Shown here: one piece after another, positions 50,351 through 53,390 of the stretch
Layout of the letters: every line of letters begins with the position of its first letter
How positions within the stretch are numbered: position 1 is the stretch's first letter
NCBI GenBank assembly: GCA_044233745.1
Contig: JBIIJN010000009.1
Span: 1 to 53,390, forward strand
From: UBA6165 sp044233745
Lineage (GTDB): Bacteria; Bacteroidota; Bacteroidia; Flavobacteriales_D; Crocinitomicaceae
Length of the DNA: 53,390 nucleotides
Reading direction: 5' to 3'
Program-made: the position numbers and the translations under genes
The notes under the pieces: model-generated
Database searches by the model: none
Told to the model about the DNA's origin: nothing
What the model saw: only the letters and a program-made list of their open reading frames with translations

Positions 50351-50659
50351 ATGAACAGGCTCATAAAAGATCGTTTGGATTCAATTATTTCGCTTTGCGT
50401 GGAACACCATGTGAGTACTTTTGCTTTATTTGGTTCTGCTGCGCGAGACGCCATGAGCGAAAACAGCGACATAGATTTTCTTGTTCGGTTTTCAAATGAA
50501 CTTGATGTTTTGGATTACGCCGATAATTATTTCTCGCTCAAAGAAAAACTTGAAAATCTTCTGGACAAGAAAGTTGATTTAGTTTCTCAGAAATCGTTGA
50601 AAAACCCAATTCTGATAGAAAATATTGACCAATCGAAAGTAGTATTGTATGCAGCCTAA
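50351..50659 (+). CDS. mntA: MNT-domain nucleotidyltransferase antitoxin (MntA-like), module 2
   Basis: The ATG at 50351 gives 102 aa; an earlier TTG at 50342 lies in the -7 box. GSx10DxD is intact (G28-S29 ... D40-x-D42, FGSAARDAMSENSDIDF), with KVDLVSQ as the third acidic site. It matches module 1 in length and motif position but differs widely in sequence, so the two pairs are separate acquisitions or old paralogues. The end overlaps hepT by 11 bp. Confidence 0.9.
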   Translation: MNRLIKDRLDSIISLCVEHHVSTFALFGSAARDAMSENSDIDFLVRFSNELDVLDYADNYFSLKEKLENLLDKKVDLVSQKSLKNPILIENIDQSKVVLYAA

Positions 50660-50993
50660 TTTGTTGAAGTTTTTTTTGGACATCGAAAGTGTCATCCAAG
50701 AAATTGAATTGGTTAAGTCCAAAACGAATAACAACTTCAATAATTTCCAATCTGATATTCTATTGCAGCGTGCAGTTGAGCGCGGTCTACAAATTATCGG
50801 TGAGGCAGTCCGAAGAATGACTGAAATTGACCCAAATATCCGAATTTCTTCAGCGAAAAACATAATAGGACTTCGAAATATAATTTCACATGCATACGAT
50901 TCAATTGAACCTGAGATGATTTGGGGAATTATTCAAAAAAACATCCCAGAGTTGTATGCTGAAATTAAGGCGCTCCGAGGACAAAACACTTAA
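50649..50993 (+). CDS. hepT: HEPN-domain RNase toxin (HepT/DUF86), module 2
   Basis: A protein of 114 aa. The Rx4HxY motif is intact (R76, H81, Y83 in GLRNIISHAYDS), with VERGLQIIGEAVRRM before it. It has the same length as the module 1 toxin. It forms a two-gene unit with its overlapping antitoxin, between the T9SS protein and the GH3-family gene. Confidence 0.9.
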   Translation: MQPNLLKFFLDIESVIQEIELVKSKTNNNFNNFQSDILLQRAVERGLQIIGEAVRRMTEIDPNIRISSAKNIIGLRNIISHAYDSIEPEMIWGIIQKNIPELYAEIKALRGQNT

Positions 50994-51105
50994 TTTTTGG
51001 ACTTATTTGCAAATTCTTGAAGTAGATTTAAACAAACTTCCATTGCTAATTATCCCCGAAAATCACAAAAAAATCACCATATTTGCCATCCGCTAAAATC
51101 ACGTA

Positions 51106-52626
51106 ATGGCTGTATTAGGAAGAATTCTCAAAGAAACCGCAAAATTTGCCAGTCAACTCAGCGAGCGACGCAAAACAGATTATTCTGTGCAAATCAAAAC
51201 GCTGATGAAATTGCTCGACAAAGCCAAGTTCACTGCCTTTGGCATGCAATATGATTTCGACGGCATCATGAAAGCTGCTTTGCCTCATGTTGAGTTTTCG
51301 AAGCGCATTCCCATAACCAATTACGACGATTTTTATACCGATTGGCTGCACCGCACCTTAGAAGGCGAGAAAGATGTGATATGGCCAGGCAAAATCCGAT
51401 TCTATGCGCTCTCTTCTGGCACCTCAGGTTCGCCAAGCAAGCGCATTCCCGTTTCTGATGCTATGATCAAACGCATTCAACGCGTAAGTGTGAACCAACT
51501 TTTAACGCTCCACGATTATGACCTCGACACCGACTTCTATGAAAAATCTGTGTTGATGATTGGCGGAAGCAGTGCCTTGAAAAACATGGGTCACTACCAA
51601 GAGGGCGATTTGAGCGGAATTCTTACGGGCAACGTGCCATTTTGGTTTTCAAAATTCTCCAAACCGGGCAAACAAATCACGGCCATTTCCAATTGGGATG
51701 ATAAAGTTGCTGCCATTGTAAAAAACGCCCCCAAATGGGATATTGGCGTAATTTCTGGCGTGCCTGCCTGGGTTACCTTGGTCATGAAAGCTGTTATCAA
51801 AGAATATAAACTCAACAATATCCACGAAATTTGGCCATCCTTGAGCGTATTTGTCTCCGGTGGCGTTTCTATCAAACCCTACAAAGAAGACATCAAAAAA
51901 CTCTTTGGCAAAGACGTACATTTTCAGGAGACCTATTTGGCCAGTGAAGGCTATTTTGCGTTTCAAAAATATGAACACGAATTGGGCATGCGACTGCGCC
52001 TGAAATCAGGAGTTTACTTTGAATTCATTCCTTTCAACGACGATAATTTTGAAGATGGCAAGGTGAAACAAGACTGCGAAATTTTGCCCCTGCACATGGT
52101 CAGAGAAGGCGTCGATTATGCCTTGGTCATTTCCACTTGCTCTGGGCTTTGGCGCTATGTGATTGGCGATACCATCCGTTTTCTATCCGACGAAACGTAT
52201 GAAATTATCATCACGGGGCGCATTGCTCATTATTTGAGTATTTGCGGCGAACATTTGTCGGTTGAAAACATGCAAGAAGCCATTACTGAAACGGCAAATC
52301 GATTGGGTACTTACATCCCTGAATTTACTGTATTTGGCGAAAAAATGGGTGATGAGGTGATTCATACTTGGTACATCGGCTCGGATGATTTTAAGGATTC
52401 GGACAAACTTGCTGGTGTGCTGGATGAAATTCTTTCTGCCAAAAACGACGATTATGCCGCTGTGCGCAAACGCAGTCTGCAAAAACCTAAAGTGCAACTT
52501 GTGGCCAGTCACCTTTTTTCTGATTACCTATCCAAAAAGGTGCAACGCAGCGGACAAACCAAATTTCCGAGGGTTTTGAAAGCCCATCAAATTGAAGATT
52601 GGTTGAATTTTATAGGAAAGGTCTAA
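51106..52626 (+). CDS. GH3-family acyl-adenylate/amidosynthetase-like protein
   Basis: A protein of 506 aa. ALSSGTSGSPSKRIPVS (about 104-120) is the ATP/AMP-binding loop of the ANL superfamily as found in GH3 proteins. SVFVSGGVS, ETYLASEGYFAFQ and LWRYVIGDTIRF are further GH3 motifs. Plant GH3 enzymes conjugate amino acids to hormones. The Bacteroidota homologues are of similar length but unknown substrate. CATATTTG near 51081 is a one-mismatch -7 box. The stop codon lies in a roughly 35-bp segment that is repeated at 53018-53052. Confidence 0.88.
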   Translation: MAVLGRILKETAKFASQLSERRKTDYSVQIKTLMKLLDKAKFTAFGMQYDFDGIMKAALPHVEFSKRIPITNYDDFYTDWLHRTLEGEKDVIWPGKIRFYALSSGTSGSPSKRIPVSDAMIKRIQRVSVNQLLTLHDYDLDTDFYEKSVLMIGGSSALKNMGHYQEGDLSGILTGNVPFWFSKFSKPGKQITAISNWDDKVAAIVKNAPKWDIGVISGVPAWVTLVMKAVIKEYKLNNIHEIWPSLSVFVSGGVSIKPYKEDIKKLFGKDVHFQETYLASEGYFAFQKYEHELGMRLRLKSGVYFEFIPFNDDNFEDGKVKQDCEILPLHMVREGVDYALVISTCSGLWRYVIGDTIRFLSDETYEIIITGRIAHYLSICGEHLSVENMQEAITETANRLGTYIPEFTVFGEKMGDEVIHTWYIGSDDFKDSDKLAGVLDEILSAKNDDYAAVRKRSLQKPKVQLVASHLFSDYLSKKVQRSGQTKFPRVLKAHQIEDWLNFIGKV

Positions 52627-53037
52627 GAAAGCGAATACCATACCTGACTTCTGGAATAACTACTACAACCTGAAATAATCGCAACACTTTGGTTTTGAAT
52701 CGCTTGGAAGCCTAGGTTTTCTAAACCGACAGTGCTATGAAATTCGATAGAATATGACACTATCTTGATGTCTATTCGACAAAATCCTATGTCCCTATGT
52801 GGTTAAAAAAACAAACCACATAGGGACATAGCAACTTATAGAATGGCAAAATCATAACATAAATGCCGATGCATTGAAACATAGCGAATACTATAAACGC
52901 TATGTTGAACATCTTGATGTCTATGTCTATTAGACAAAGCCTTATGTTTCTATAACGCTACCAATGACAAATTGTGGGTTTTTGGGTTTTCTAAACTGCT
53001 GAAGTCATGAAGCTTTCTTGAATTTCATCGGAAAAGC
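52627..53037. repeat. Repeat-built spacer between convergent genes
   Basis: Edges are imperfect direct repeats (52612-52646 and 53018-53052), both containing CTAAGAAAGCG and ATACCA. Inside, GGTTTTCTAAAC occurs near 52716 and 52986, and ATCTTGATGTCTAT near 52763 and 52910. A perfect 18-bp-arm inverted repeat, CTATGTCCCTATGTGGTT ... AACCACATAGGGACATAG (52788-52839), belongs to the family at 3287-3526. I see no gene. Confidence 0.75.
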
Positions 53038-53390
53038 CTAAGAAAGCGCATACCACGCAAACAGCAAGGGACACAAATCCAGCAAGCGATACAACCACAG
53101 TCGGTTTTGTTCGGGAGAGGTCTGCATTATGAGCCCAATATGTGCAAACAAGCCCAATATGAGCACTAGGATGGAATGACTCATGCGATAATCGAGCAGA
53201 AAAAACCCCAAAGAGATAAAAAACAAGGCCAATTGTTTTGCTTTCTCCACACCAAAGATCTGAGGAATTGTGCGCCGACTTTTGGCGTCGAAATGCAAAT
53301 CGCGGATGTCGAAAGGTATGGCCAAACCCAAAAAATAGAAAAAGGCCGCCGCGTATTGTGTGCCATAATTGACATCAAATTGTAGCGGAA
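53038..53390 (-). CDS. UbiA-like prenyltransferase, 3' part (runs off the window)
   Basis: The minus-strand frame is open from the right edge (beginning QFDVNYGTQYAAAFFYFLGL) to the stop at 53038, about 117 codons. IPFDIRDLHFDAKSRRTIPQIFG is the second Asp-rich motif (DxxD...D) of UbiA prenyltransferases, followed by three hydrophobic segments. The 5' half, with the first NDxxD motif, is outside the window. It is convergent with the GH3 gene. In Bacteroidota such enzymes act in lipid or quinone prenylation; the substrate is open. Confidence 0.8.
   Translation of the reverse strand, partial: PLQFDVNYGTQYAAAFFYFLGLAIPFDIRDLHFDAKSRRTIPQIFGVEKAKQLALFFISLGFFLLDYRMSHSILVLILGLFAHIGLIMQTSPEQNRLWLYRLLDLCPLLFAWYALS

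Overview
The window is chromosomal DNA from a member of the Bacteroidota, probably Flavobacteriia-like. The grounds are a C-terminal type IX secretion (Por) sorting domain, a DUF4249 lipoprotein, UpxY-type NusG paralogues at the head of a polysaccharide locus, a GH3-family protein, and many promoters of the Bacteroidota form (-33 TTTG or TTG, about 19 bp, -7 TAnnTTTG). The base composition is moderately AT-rich. No rRNA, tRNA or CRISPR array was seen.

Region 1 (1-4740, minus strand) is accessory DNA. A Xer-like tyrosine recombinase lies directly upstream of a DUF262/DUF1524 (GmrSD-like) gene. That gene is bounded on each side by a short imperfect hairpin with a bulged base and a GCAGCTAAC/GTTAGCTGC core. 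The layout (integrase, TATATTTG promoter, recombination-site-like hairpin, promoterless ORF, second hairpin) resembles an integron carrying one cassette, although the recombinase lacks the IntI-specific insertion. Beyond it lie a GxxExxY gene, a 5' remnant of a second recombinase copy, and several intergenic repeats.

Region 2 (4743-12702) is housekeeping or core: priA, a DUF4249 lipoprotein, gcvH, a VanZ-like protein, a TonB-like protein with a terminator, and an MBOAT acyltransferase with its SGNH-like partner.

Region 3 (12721-38284) is a surface-polysaccharide locus of about 25 kb, almost entirely on the plus strand. It starts with a strong promoter, a winged-helix/nucleotidyltransferase-like regulator and a UpxY antiterminator. 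An AlbA_2/ATPase regulator gene separates two nearly identical upxY copies. Then come gmd, a GDP-fucose/colitose-synthase-like reductase, a DegT-fold enzyme with His in place of the PLP lysine (ColD-like), a carbamoyltransferase, six glycosyltransferases, two hexapeptide acyltransferases, two deacetylases, a formyltransferase, two methyltransferases, a Wzx flippase, asnB and a UDP-sugar epimerase. The enzyme set suggests a GDP-3,6-dideoxy sugar (colitose-type) and a heavily modified glycan. No Wzy polymerase or initiating phosphotransferase is seen. A four-helix-bundle gene flanked by simple repeats and a MNT/HEPN toxin-antitoxin pair interrupt the locus.

Region 4 (38698-53390) is mostly core: pdxJ divergent from a CBS/nadK/dgkA run, an SDR, folE with a palindrome over its promoter, a CoA-binding protein, a LytS/LytTR two-component pair, an MFS transporter, a large CotH-kinase/T9SS secreted protein, a second MNT/HEPN pair, a GH3-family protein and the 3' end of a UbiA-like prenyltransferase running off the right edge. 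Paired TTTGCAKA direct repeats with a 21-bp pitch lie before both the two-component operon and the MFS gene, which suggests a small LytTR regulon.
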